From an uncultured bacterium (lineage in GTDB: Bacteria > Cyanobacteriota > Vampirovibrionia > Gastranaerophilales > Gastranaerophilaceae), in the NCBI GenBank assembly GCA_949294335.1, contig CASFGO010000021.1, positions 43,833 to 107,832 on the forward strand: 64,000 nucleotides of DNA, written 5' to 3'. Both the position numbers and the translations under genes were made by a program. Shown one piece after another: positions 35,858 through 44,697 of the stretch (its first letter is position 1; every line of letters starts with the position of its first letter). The notes under the pieces are model-generated. The model did not search any database. It had not been told where the DNA came from and saw only the letters and a program-made list of their open reading frames with translations.

Positions 35858-36895
35858 TTATTTATCATCACATTCTTTTTTCTTAGCAGCCAAATTATTA
35901 AAATCTAATTCCTTTGGCAAATAGTCAGGAATAGGAAGGAATTCTTCTTTACCTTTAGGAATAAGACCTAAATGTTTATCTCTTTGGTAGATATATGAAT
36001 CTCTAGTATATTTATTAAACTCCTTACGCAATAAAATATCATCTTTATTTGACAATGGTTTTAACATTTTTTCGATAGGAGCATATTTTTTATCAAGAGA
36101 TTTACCTGATTTAACTTTATAACACATATCTTCTATTCGTTTAAGTTTTAAAACACCTTCCCCAATAATTTGGATTTCACCAACAAAACCATTTGGTAAT
36201 TGAGTTAATAAATGTATTGCCATGTATCCTGTTGGAAGATCTTCATCTCTTTTGGGAATACTTATTTCTTTTTTATCACATTCAGATTTTAGTTTTCTAA
36301 GAGCTGCAGCAGAACCATAATCATAATTTCTAACAATATTACCATGGACATCAATTTCTGGATCAGGACGGTAGTTTTCTATCTCTAAAATTCTCAATTT
36401 ATTAGATGCTTCAGCTTCAGATAATCTTTCTAATACTTTGTCTACAGAAACATTATCGGTTTTACCAAGTACAATTCTTCCGCCAACGATATCTGTCATT
36501 TTTGTTTTAACTTCTTTTTCATTTTGAAGCTTTCTTGTTGCAGATTTTTCTTTTATTGATTTTGGTGTTTTAACTCTTACAACAATGCTATCAATTGGAC
36601 GAGATACAGTTGCTTTACCATTTTCAGGCTTAACTAAATCTCCTAATATTTGATTTAGTTGAAAATTCAAATACTTTGCAGGAGCAATAGCTTCTGCATT
36701 TATTTTTTTTGCAGTAGCATAATTAATACCATAAGTTGGATCACCTTTTTCTTTGTCTGTTTGACCAAAACTTACTGTATCATATCGTAATGGTGCTAAA
36801 TTAGGATATTTATTTACACTAGGAGCATTTTGATTATTATTGAATGGCTTAATTTGATTAAATTTTGGAATAAAAGTATTAAATGTTAACATCAC
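35858..36895 (-). CDS. RelA/SpoT-like nucleotidyltransferase domain protein with N-terminal 'VSFGQ' motif
   Basis: The 345-residue protein has blocks that match the (p)ppGpp synthetase domain: 'VVRVKTPKSIKEK' (106-118), 'DIVGGRIVLG' (135-144), 'GYMAIHLLTQLPNG' (223-236) and VGEIQI (238-243), followed by a conserved-looking 'RIEDMCYKVK'. No HD hydrolase, TGS or ACT domain is present. The usual QIRT reads EIQII. A disordered N-terminus contains LRYDTVSFGQT (36-46), a motif echoed in other proteins here. It could make alarmones or, like toxSAS enzymes, modify another substrate. Gene context is isolated. Confidence 0.62.
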   Translation of the reverse strand: MMLTFNTFIPKFNQIKPFNNNQNAPSVNKYPNLAPLRYDTVSFGQTDKEKGDPTYGINYATAKKINAEAIAPAKYLNFQLNQILGDLVKPENGKATVSRPIDSIVVRVKTPKSIKEKSATRKLQNEKEVKTKMTDIVGGRIVLGKTDNVSVDKVLERLSEAEASNKLRILEIENYRPDPEIDVHGNIVRNYDYGSAAALRKLKSECDKKEISIPKRDEDLPTGYMAIHLLTQLPNGFVGEIQIIGEGVLKLKRIEDMCYKVKSGKSLDKKYAPIEKMLKPLSNKDDILLRKEFNKYTRDSYIYQRDKHLGLIPKGKEEFLPIPDYLPKELDFNNLAAKKKECDDK

Positions 36896-36966
36896 TATAC
36901 CTCCTAGAACAGTAATGTTAAAACAACTAAAGCAAAATTTTTGCTTAAATTATAAATATTTTTACA

Positions 36967-37767
36967 TTATTTAAAAATCATAAATGACTTTAATTTTCGA
37001 CCTGTATCATCACCTTTGATACCTGTAGAAACAACATGAATTTTTTTCTTATAATCAAAAGAAGTCGAGCTACCACCATCAAATGCCATTGCTTTATCCA
37101 ATCCATAAGTCATACATAAATCTCTAGCTTCGTGAATTGTCATAGGATTTTTATCTGTAATTATAAAAATATGAATATCATTATCTTTTAAACCAATTAT
37201 TGTTCTTGCGGTTTTATGTAATACTGAAGCTGTTTCTCGTATAACATCACCCATAGAATTTTTAACAACAAAAAATTCCTTCTCTAAATCAACTTCAGGT
37301 ATTAATAAAGGTCCTCCTTGTGCAGAAGTAATCAATTCCCCCTCATAAGGAACACTATGAGATACAATGTCATAAATATACTTATTACCTACTTTCATTA
37401 CCCTAAATTCCGGGCGATTTGCAATACTATCCCAATGCATCATTATGTAAGGATTATTAATTAAATTTTCATTTAATAAAGGCGATTCCGTTTCTTTACC
37501 ATCTGTATATACATAAGAAATTGTTTTACCATTATTAGGATCAAAAAAGCCTGTATTTATTGTAAATACTGCATTAGTTAATTTATGAGCTTCTTTATTG
37601 GTCATTAAAGAATCTGCTAATACAAAATTCACATGATTATGAGTTGGGTTATATGGAATTACAATATGGTAAATTCCATTTTGAAAAGATAAATCAAAAG
37701 CTTCGTCTGCTAATGAACATAAAGGTAAAAACAAACTAATTAATATGAATAATATCTTTTTAAACAT
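36967..37767 (-). CDS. Phosphodiester glycosidase (NAGPA domain) family exported protein
   Basis: The 266-residue protein has a signal peptide (MFKKILFILISLFLPLCSLA). The domain is shown by 'FTINTGFFDPNNGK', 'AQGGPLLIPE', 'ARTIIGLKDNDIHIFIITDK', and 'LDKAMAFDGGSSTSFDY'. It is a shorter relative of the 14169-15413 protein. It begins 2 nt after the LptF/G-type gene, so it is probably co-expressed with LPS export. A role in trimming or remodelling surface glycan is inference. Confidence 0.85.
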   Translation of the reverse strand: MFKKILFILISLFLPLCSLADEAFDLSFQNGIYHIVIPYNPTHNHVNFVLADSLMTNKEAHKLTNAVFTINTGFFDPNNGKTISYVYTDGKETESPLLNENLINNPYIMMHWDSIANRPEFRVMKVGNKYIYDIVSHSVPYEGELITSAQGGPLLIPEVDLEKEFFVVKNSMGDVIRETASVLHKTARTIIGLKDNDIHIFIITDKNPMTIHEARDLCMTYGLDKAMAFDGGSSTSFDYKKKIHVVSTGIKGDDTGRKLKSFMIFK

Positions 37768-37769
37768 AA

Positions 37770-38873
37770 CTATATATCCTTAGATTTATAAAATGCAATA
37801 CAAGCTGCTAAAAATGATACAGGAGGAAACGCAGCCGCTATTATTGGTGGTAATACCCCCTTTTCTGCAAGTAAATCAAAAAATGGCAACGTAATATAAT
37901 AAATAAAGATTGCACCAATAGCAATAGTAAAACCAATAAGCCTTTGTTCTCTTGGTTTGCTAAATCCTAATAAGCAACCCATAACTGCTAATAATATACA
38001 AACAAATGGATGGAAAAATCTTTGATAATATTTATTTAACATTAATCTATATGGTTCTTCCATTTTTTGTTCTTTTAGCAAGCCAATATAATGTTTTAAA
38101 TCTTTATTAGTAATCTCTCTATCTTTTTTATTAGAATTCGCCATAAGAATTCCAATATCATCAGCAATTTTTCCGTGCATAATTTCCATTGAATCTTTAT
38201 GACCGATTGATTGGAATATACCTTCTTGAGTGATATTATAAACGAGAATATTATGTAATACCCACTTATCCTTAAATCTATTACCATATTCAGCAACGTA
38301 TATTTGAGAAATTCCATGAACATCCTCATATATTTTTTTAGAAAAATCTAAAACAATAACATCATTCATTATGTAATTATCATATCTCGAAACAATAACA
38401 GACATAACAGGACGACTATTTTCATCTTTTTGTGTATAAATATATTGAGATACAGGATTTCTACACTGCATATTCATTAACTTTTGCTGTGATATTGGAA
38501 TTAATTTATCATATGTCAAAAAACACAACCAAGTTACAATAAGACTTAAAACAACAACAGGTGCAATAATTCTTTTAAATGGAAGTCCTACAGCTCTAAA
38601 AATTGTTAACTCAGAATCCTTACTTAACTTGTCAAAAGTAAACAATGAGCCTAATAAAAGTCCAACAGGAAATGCTTTACCCAAAATTAGAGGTAATTGG
38701 TATGTAAGGAAAGCCGCTCCCATTTTTAAAGTATATTCTCCTGCTAGAATTTTTTTTATGGTATTAAGTAACATTTCAGGCGCAATCCAAACAACCGTAA
38801 ACAAAAGAATAGCAACAAAAGTAGTTACCGCAACTTGTTTGAATATATACTTGTCGTAAATAGTGATTTTCAT
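37770..38873 (-). CDS. LptF/LptG-type lipopolysaccharide export permease
   Basis: The 367-residue protein is a YjgP/YjgQ family permease. Membrane helices lie at the N-terminus (after 'YIFKQVAVTTFVAILLF') and at the C-terminus ('HPFVCILLAVMGCLLG...'), with a large periplasmic beta-rich domain between. The N-terminal 'LPLILGKAFPVGLLLGSL' block fits. In the Lpt system it works with LptB, moving LPS from the inner membrane toward the LptC-LptA bridge. Its start overlaps the lptB stop by 1 nt. Only one permease gene is present here; I cannot tell whether it is F or G. Confidence 0.88.
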   Translation of the reverse strand: MKITIYDKYIFKQVAVTTFVAILLFTVVWIAPEMLLNTIKKILAGEYTLKMGAAFLTYQLPLILGKAFPVGLLLGSLFTFDKLSKDSELTIFRAVGLPFKRIIAPVVVLSLIVTWLCFLTYDKLIPISQQKLMNMQCRNPVSQYIYTQKDENSRPVMSVIVSRYDNYIMNDVIVLDFSKKIYEDVHGISQIYVAEYGNRFKDKWVLHNILVYNITQEGIFQSIGHKDSMEIMHGKIADDIGILMANSNKKDREITNKDLKHYIGLLKEQKMEEPYRLMLNKYYQRFFHPFVCILLAVMGCLLGFSKPREQRLIGFTIAIGAIFIYYITLPFFDLLAEKGVLPPIIAAAFPPVSFLAACIAFYKSKDI

Positions 38874-39598
38874 TACAGTTGAAAATCCTTTCCTAAATAA
38901 AATTCTTTTGCAACAGGATCATTAGCAACATCAACACTTCGACCTTGAATTTTAATTTTTCCATCAAATATAACATACGCTCTATCAGTAATTGATAAAG
39001 TAGCCTTAGGGTTGTGGTCAGTAATTAATACTCCCAAACCTTTATCCTCAGAGATTTTTCTAATGTTATCTTTGATTTCACCAATAGCAATAGGGTCAAT
39101 ACCTGCAAAAGGTTCATCTAATAACATAAAATCAGGGCTTGCAGCTAAAGCTCTTGCAATCTCAACTCTTCTTCTTTCACCACCTGACAAAGCTATTGAT
39201 GGCGCTTTTCTTAATTTTTTAACACCAAATTCAACCAGTAATTCTTCCAGTTTCTTGCGTTTTTCATCAACTGTTAGCTTATCGTTCATTTCTAAAACTA
39301 ACTTAATATTATCTTCAACATTTAATTTTCTAAAAATTGAGGTTTCTTGAGGAAGATATCCAATACCAGCCTTTGCTCTTAAATTCATTGGCCAAGTAGT
39401 AATATCCTCATCATCTAAAAATATATGTCCACTATAAGGCTTTACAAGCCCCACAACCATATAAAATGTTGTAGTTTTACCTGCACCATTTGGTCCCAAT
39501 AAACAAACAACTTCACCTTTATTCATATCGAAAGAAATATCGTTTACAACACTTCTATCACCATATACTTTTACTAAATTTCTCGCTTCTATTCTCAT
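38873..39598 (-). CDS. lptB: Lipopolysaccharide export ABC ATPase
   Basis: The 241-residue cytoplasmic ATPase has Walker A (LGPNGAGKTTTFYMVVG), the Q-loop in 'YLPQETSIFRKL', the signature ALSGGERRRVEIARALA and Walker B FMLLDEPFAGIDP, then 'ITDHNPKATLSITDRAYV' with the switch histidine. These match LptB closely. It powers LPS extraction by the permease directly downstream. The start is at 39598, with AGAGGTTGG upstream on the minus strand, and faces malQ divergently. Confidence 0.95.
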   Translation of the reverse strand: MRIEARNLVKVYGDRSVVNDISFDMNKGEVVCLLGPNGAGKTTTFYMVVGLVKPYSGHIFLDDEDITTWPMNLRAKAGIGYLPQETSIFRKLNVEDNIKLVLEMNDKLTVDEKRKKLEELLVEFGVKKLRKAPSIALSGGERRRVEIARALAASPDFMLLDEPFAGIDPIAIGEIKDNIRKISEDKGLGVLITDHNPKATLSITDRAYVIFDGKIKIQGRSVDVANDPVAKEFYLGKDFQL

Positions 39599-39717
39599 AA
39601 TCCAACCTCTTATAAAATACTATCACAAAACTAAGAAATATATAACTATTGAAAAATTTTTATATATTTGATAAGTTAAATAGAGTATTCGTTTTATTAA
39701 AAGAAGGAGTTAAAAAT

Positions 39718-41574
39718 ATGTTCTGTAAATGTGATGAGAGTAAGAAAAACAAAAAATTAATCAGAAAAGCGTTAAAAGCTCTTGATAAAGAAAATTTTGT
39801 TTTGATTATGCATGGTAGTAGCTTCCCATCAGAAAATGGTGAAAACACAGGTTTTGGAACAATTAACTCCAATGCAGGTAAAGCAATTATAGATTATGCA
39901 GATGGATTATTTGATGCTATTCAACTAGGGCCTGCTGGTAAAACTAAAAGTAGTGATTCATCTCCATATACAGGAACAATTTTCTCAGGAAATCCTCTAT
40001 TTATTGATTTAAAACAACTTACAACCAAAGAATGGAATAATATTCTTTCAGAAGAAACATACAAAAAAGTTGTAGATAACAATCCAAATAAAAATACAAA
40101 TAAAACAGCTTATTCATATATAACAAAAGCTCAAAATGAAGCATTAAAAGAAGCTTGGGAAAACTTTAAAAAAGAAAAGAAATTCCAAAAAGATTTTGAA
40201 AAATACAAAGAAAAAAATGATTTCTGGTTATGCAATGATTCATTGTATGAAGCATTATCTATTGAACATAAAAATGATTATTGGCCTATTTGGAAATCTG
40301 ATTTAGATAAAAATTTACTAAATCCCAAATCTCCAGAAGAAAAAGCAAATTCAGAAAAAAGAATTTCAGAAATCAAAGAAAAATATGCAGATGAAATCAA
40401 TTTCTATAAATTCTGCCAATTTGTTTTATACAAACAAATTGAAGCAACTAAAAAATATGCACTTAAACACGGTATAAAAATGATTGCAGATAGACAAGTA
40501 GCATTCTCAGATAGAGATACTTGGGCATATCAATCATTATTCTTAGAAGGTTGGATGCTAGGTTGTCCACCAGATTACTTCTCAAAAGATGGTCAAGCTT
40601 GGGGATTCCCTGTAATGGATCCTGAAAAGCTATATAATGAAGATGGTTCTTTAGGAGAAGGCGGGAAACTAATGAAGAATCTATTCAAAAAAATGTTTGA
40701 AGAAAACCCTGGTGGAGTTAGAATTGATCACATTGTTGGTTTAATTGATCCTTGGGTATACAAAGCAGGCAAAAAACCTTTACCAGAACAAGGTGCTGGT
40801 CGTTTATTCTCATCACCTGAACATTCTGAATTAGCTAAATATGCTATTGCTAGAATAGAAGATTTAGATGAAACTCTTGAATCTGATAAGGAAAAAAGAG
40901 TTAAATCATTAGATAAAAAACAAATAAAAAAATATGGAAAGTTAATTGAAGATATTGTTATTGCCGCAGCTAAAGAATGCGGACAAGATAAGAATTCAAT
41001 TGTTTGTGAAGACTTAGGAACATTAACAAACCCTGTTGCTGCAGTAATGAAAGAATACAAACTTCAAGGTATGAGATTAACTCAATTTGTAAAACCTGAA
41101 AAAGAAGACCACCCATATCGTTGTAAAAATATCGACAAAGATTGTTGGGCTATGGTTGGAACTCATGACAATGAGCCTATTGCAATGTGGGCTGATTCAA
41201 TGATTCACACACACGAAGGCTACTTACACGCTAAAAATCTTGTAGAAGATATGTTTGCTGACTTTGAAGGAAACAAAGATGATATTATTGTTAGATTAAC
41301 TAATGATACAGAATTTTTAAGAAAAATTAAACTTGCTGAAATGTTTGCAAGTAAAGCAAAAAATATTCAAATATTCTTTACAGATTTCTTTAATATTAAA
41401 GATGTTTATAACCGTCCTGGGACATCAGGAGATGAAAATTGGTCATTAAGACTTCCTGATAACTATAAAGATATTGAACCAATTAATCTTAAAGAAATCC
41501 TTGCAATTGCTATCAATTCTAGAGGTAAAGATTTCGCTAAAAAACATGATAAACTATTAAAAGAACTTGGTTAA
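39718..41574 (+). CDS. malQ: 4-alpha-glucanotransferase (GH77)
   Basis: The enzyme transfers glucan chains between alpha-1,4-glucans. The start at 39718 follows AGAAGGAG by 8 nt and gives 618 residues; the upstream ATG at 39649 has no such site. The GH77 barrel is shown by 'DRDTWAYQSLFLEGWMLGCP', 'GGVRIDHIVGLIDPWVY' (nucleophile Asp), 'VCEDLGTLTNPV' (acid/base Glu) and VGTHDNEPIAMW. It suggests glycogen or maltodextrin use. The N-terminal 100 residues differ from E. coli MalQ. Confidence 0.9.
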   Translation: MFCKCDESKKNKKLIRKALKALDKENFVLIMHGSSFPSENGENTGFGTINSNAGKAIIDYADGLFDAIQLGPAGKTKSSDSSPYTGTIFSGNPLFIDLKQLTTKEWNNILSEETYKKVVDNNPNKNTNKTAYSYITKAQNEALKEAWENFKKEKKFQKDFEKYKEKNDFWLCNDSLYEALSIEHKNDYWPIWKSDLDKNLLNPKSPEEKANSEKRISEIKEKYADEINFYKFCQFVLYKQIEATKKYALKHGIKMIADRQVAFSDRDTWAYQSLFLEGWMLGCPPDYFSKDGQAWGFPVMDPEKLYNEDGSLGEGGKLMKNLFKKMFEENPGGVRIDHIVGLIDPWVYKAGKKPLPEQGAGRLFSSPEHSELAKYAIARIEDLDETLESDKEKRVKSLDKKQIKKYGKLIEDIVIAAAKECGQDKNSIVCEDLGTLTNPVAAVMKEYKLQGMRLTQFVKPEKEDHPYRCKNIDKDCWAMVGTHDNEPIAMWADSMIHTHEGYLHAKNLVEDMFADFEGNKDDIIVRLTNDTEFLRKIKLAEMFASKAKNIQIFFTDFFNIKDVYNRPGTSGDENWSLRLPDNYKDIEPINLKEILAIAINSRGKDFAKKHDKLLKELG

Positions 41575-41577
41575 TTC

Positions 41578-42414
41578 ATGAAAAATAAATTATTAATCAT
41601 TATTTTAGGTTTATTACTGCTTTCAACTCCTGCTTTTTCAAAGGAGAAGGAAGCAGTAATTCCTGTTGATGCAAAACTTGAATACAATAATGGACTTGAT
41701 ATGTATAAACTTGGTAAGTATGAAGAAGCTATTGCTTGCTTTAGAACTGCCATAAGATTATATCCGGACTATATTGATGCATACTACAATTTAGGTTCTA
41801 TTCTTGATTACTTAAATCAAGGAGATGAAGCAATTTATGTATTAAAGCAAATAATGACTAGAAAACCTGACGATGATGAAGCAGCATTTAAAATTGCTAA
41901 AATTGCAGTAAAATTAGGCGACAGAACTACTGCAAGTCAATATGTATCAATGATTCCAAATACTAGTGAATATTATATTCAAGCAAAAGAATTAATGATG
42001 AAACACGGGCTTCAGCAAACAAAAAACAATAATACAAAATCTAAATTGCCACAACAAAGCGGGGGATATCTCAACATTACAAGCCCAACTGGAATAACCA
42101 CAGATAGTGAAGGGAATGTTTATATTGCAAGCTTTACTGAGAATGCAATAATTAAAGTTACTCCTGACAATAAGAGAATAATTTTCTTTAAAAATTCAAT
42201 ATTAAAAGGCCCGATATCGATTGCAAGTGATTCAGATGGAAATATGTATATTGCAAATTTCAATGCAAATAACGTATTAAAATTATCAAAATTTGGAAAA
42301 GCAGAAGTATTTATATCAAACGCCCCAAAACCTTATTCAGTACATGTTGGAGGGAACATGCTATTTGTTTCTTGCCAAGGTTCAAATTCTGTTATAAGAA
42401 AAAGAATTAACTAG
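41578..42414 (+). CDS. Exported TPR plus NHL-repeat protein
   Basis: The 278-residue protein has a signal peptide (residues 1-21, ending STPAFS), two to three TPRs ('YNNGLDMYKLGKYEEAIACF', 'YYNLGSILDYLNQGDEAIYV') and a C-terminal beta-propeller part with NHL-like blades ('GITTDSEGNVYIASFTENAI', 'IASDSDGNMYIANFNANNVL'). Only about two to three blades fit the remaining length, fewer than a closed propeller, so it may dimerise. It starts 3 nt after malQ. The 3' end overlaps the CBS gene by 8 bp. Confidence 0.82.
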   Translation: MKNKLLIIILGLLLLSTPAFSKEKEAVIPVDAKLEYNNGLDMYKLGKYEEAIACFRTAIRLYPDYIDAYYNLGSILDYLNQGDEAIYVLKQIMTRKPDDDEAAFKIAKIAVKLGDRTTASQYVSMIPNTSEYYIQAKELMMKHGLQQTKNNNTKSKLPQQSGGYLNITSPTGITTDSEGNVYIASFTENAIIKVTPDNKRIIFFKNSILKGPISIASDSDGNMYIANFNANNVLKLSKFGKAEVFISNAPKPYSVHVGGNMLFVSCQGSNSVIRKRIN

Positions 42415-42607
42415 CAAGTTCCTTAATTGAATCATAGCGAACTATTCCTATAATTTTTTTATTCCAAGGACTTTCAAAAACAGGAATAGATTGTAAATTA
42501 ACTTCTTTCATTATTTTTGCAATAACTGATACACTATTTTGCGGATAAGCTGCAATTGTTGCAGTAGAAACTCCTGCAGAAATATAATCTGAGATGATTT
42601 TATTCAT
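42407..42607 (-). CDS. Single CBS-domain protein
   Basis: The 66-residue protein looks like one CBS motif: a 'MNKIISDYIS' lead, then 'VSVIAKIMKEVNLQSIPVFE' and 'KKIIGIVRYDSIKEL'. CBS domains usually occur in pairs, so this lone copy would need to dimerise to bind adenine nucleotides. It is small but keeps the family pattern and has a plausible start. It converges on the TPR/NHL gene. Confidence 0.6.
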   Translation of the reverse strand: MNKIISDYISAGVSTATIAAYPQNSVSVIAKIMKEVNLQSIPVFESPWNKKIIGIVRYDSIKELAS

Positions 42608-42706
42608 TAATACATAACCTTTAATTTGAATTATTAATCTAATACTATATTATTACCTAAAGTATGATAAACAAACCCTAAGTAACGTAGGTCAATTGGG
42701 TAATAT

Positions 42707-44596
42707 TTATTCACTTCTTAAAAGCATTATGAATTCATCAGCTAAATGCCTACTCCATTTTTTATCTGCATCTTCTAATAAAACCTCAATAGCCGCATCT
42801 TTTGACAATGCTTTTCTATATGGTCTAGGTTGAGTTAATGCAAAATAAGCATCTATTATTAAAACCATTTGAGAAGGTAAAGGAATATCTTCTCCAGAAA
42901 CATTATTAGGATAACCTGTTCCATCCCAATATTCATGGTGATTTTCTATTATAGGAATAATATCTTGCACATTTGAGATTGGTCTTAATATCTCATTTGC
43001 AGCAATAAGAGGATGCTTTTTAATAATATCTTTTTCATCTTCTGTTAGAGGAGTTCTTTTCTGAAGAACATCTTTAGGAATCATTAAATTCCCTATATCA
43101 TACAATAAAACAGCTATCTTTAATCTATCAGTATCTTCTTTTGACAAATCAAATCTTTTAGCTAACATACCTGCAAACATTGCTTTTGATTTTGCAACAC
43201 CATCTTTATGATTTGGATTATAAATTTCTGACAAAGTATCCGAAATAGAAAATAAAGTTTCATTATTTGAACTAACTTCTTGTAACCTTTGTGAAAGAAT
43301 ATTTTTCATATTATCATCTAAAGGAATTCTATGTTTTGAAATCATATCAACAAAAGTATCTACAGCAATATTTTGCCAAGACTCACTCATTGGTAAAGGT
43401 GTAGCCATAGTAACTCTATTTCTACCATTCTTTTTAGATAAATACATAGCCTGATCCGTAAGTTCTAATAAATCATTTATATTATCAGAGTGTTCAAGAT
43501 ATGTAGCAACACCAATACTTGCAGTAACATTCCCTATTACATCAATTTTACGGGATTCAATAGCTTTCCGAATTCTTTCTGCTGCAATCATTCCACCTTG
43601 AGAATCAACTCCAGGAAGAAGGATATTAAACTCTTCTCCTCCCATTCTTGCAACAACATCAATAGAACGAGCATTTGATTTTAATGCGGTCGCAACCGTT
43701 CTTATTGCTACATCACCATATGCATGCCCATATTTGTCATTAATTTGTTTTAAATGATCTAAATCAATACCTACAATAGTAAATTTTTGATTTTGACGTT
43801 GAGCACGTAATAATTCTTTTTGCAAAAACTCTTCAAAATAACGTCTATTATTTAAGCCTGTTAAACTATCTGTAATTGCTTGTTCTTTTACAGTTTGGAA
43901 TAAATTTGCAATTGTAATAGCAAGTTCTATTTGCTTTGAAAATAAATCTAAAAAATTCCTCTCTGATTCACTCATATCTGTTCGAGAAGAAAAAACAACT
44001 AAGGAACCCCAATGAGTATTATTTTGAGTTAATGGAACAACAATATAAGACTTCCAATTTGTTGATTTTATCAATCTTAGTCGTTTATTTCTATCAATTT
44101 CTGGAAACATATTGGTAAGACATTCATCAAGATTACTACTTTGATAAATTTGATTTGCATTTACTGCATAATCTCTTACTTCCGTATGTTCATAATTAAT
44201 TCTTGATTCATAAAGAGATTTTGAAAAAATATAATTTAGTTTATCAATAAATTCACAAGACGAATCTGCAATGATATTTATATATTCTCCAATATCATCT
44301 GCTTTAACTTGAATAATTGCACTATATAAATAACCTAGTTCACCTTGCAAACTACTTACAATTGAATCCAAAACATTTGTTAAAGGCTCGGAAGAATTCA
44401 TCATTTGCCAAATGTGTTGAACTGTTAGCAAACGTTGGTTAGCAATTTGAAGTTCTTGAGTTCTCTCTTCTATTTCTGCCTCAAGTCTTAAATTCTTTTC
44501 ATATACTTCTAAAAAATCTTTTTTAGATGTATATATATTAGATTCAATATTATTTACTTGTTTTCTAAATTCGTCAAACTTTTTCCAGAAACTCAT
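42707..44596 (-). CDS. GAF - GGDEF - HD-GYP cyclic-di-GMP enzyme
   Basis: The 629-residue protein has a coiled-coil N-terminus (1-60), a GAF-like region (70-230), a GGDEF domain and an HD-GYP-type domain. The cyclase motif GGEEF (319-323) is intact and preceded by the inhibitory RxxD site RSID (310-313). In the C-terminal domain the HD pair reads Tyr499-Asp500 (LLYDIGN), while HHEYWDGTGYP (553-563) is intact. So it probably makes c-di-GMP and may have lost hydrolysis, or uses other ligands. No membrane segment. It is the only diguanylate cyclase in the window. Confidence 0.9.
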   Translation of the reverse strand: MSFWKKFDEFRKQVNNIESNIYTSKKDFLEVYEKNLRLEAEIEERTQELQIANQRLLTVQHIWQMMNSSEPLTNVLDSIVSSLQGELGYLYSAIIQVKADDIGEYINIIADSSCEFIDKLNYIFSKSLYESRINYEHTEVRDYAVNANQIYQSSNLDECLTNMFPEIDRNKRLRLIKSTNWKSYIVVPLTQNNTHWGSLVVFSSRTDMSESERNFLDLFSKQIELAITIANLFQTVKEQAITDSLTGLNNRRYFEEFLQKELLRAQRQNQKFTIVGIDLDHLKQINDKYGHAYGDVAIRTVATALKSNARSIDVVARMGGEEFNILLPGVDSQGGMIAAERIRKAIESRKIDVIGNVTASIGVATYLEHSDNINDLLELTDQAMYLSKKNGRNRVTMATPLPMSESWQNIAVDTFVDMISKHRIPLDDNMKNILSQRLQEVSSNNETLFSISDTLSEIYNPNHKDGVAKSKAMFAGMLAKRFDLSKEDTDRLKIAVLLYDIGNLMIPKDVLQKRTPLTEDEKDIIKKHPLIAANEILRPISNVQDIIPIIENHHEYWDGTGYPNNVSGEDIPLPSQMVLIIDAYFALTQPRPYRKALSKDAAIEVLLEDADKKWSRHLADEFIMLLRSE

Positions 44597-44639
44597 TATT
44601 ACCCTCGGGCATATTATACAATAGTTTTACATACAAGTA

Positions 44640-44672
44640 AACAATCTGCAAATAAATAATTTGCAGATTGTT
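44640..44672. terminator. Hairpin between the giant gene and the GGDEF gene
   Basis: AACAATCTGCAAAT (44640-44653) and ATTTGCAGATTGTT (44659-44672) form a perfect 14-bp stem with a 5-nt loop. It lies just downstream of the stop of the giant minus-strand gene at 44698. There is no T run on the minus strand, so efficiency is uncertain. Confidence 0.65.
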
Positions 44673-44697
44673 ACTATATCAATATATTATGCATATA

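Noticed and set aside
39649..39717. N-terminal extension of malQ
   Set aside because: An AGAAGGAG site lies directly before the ATG at 39718; the extension contains none.
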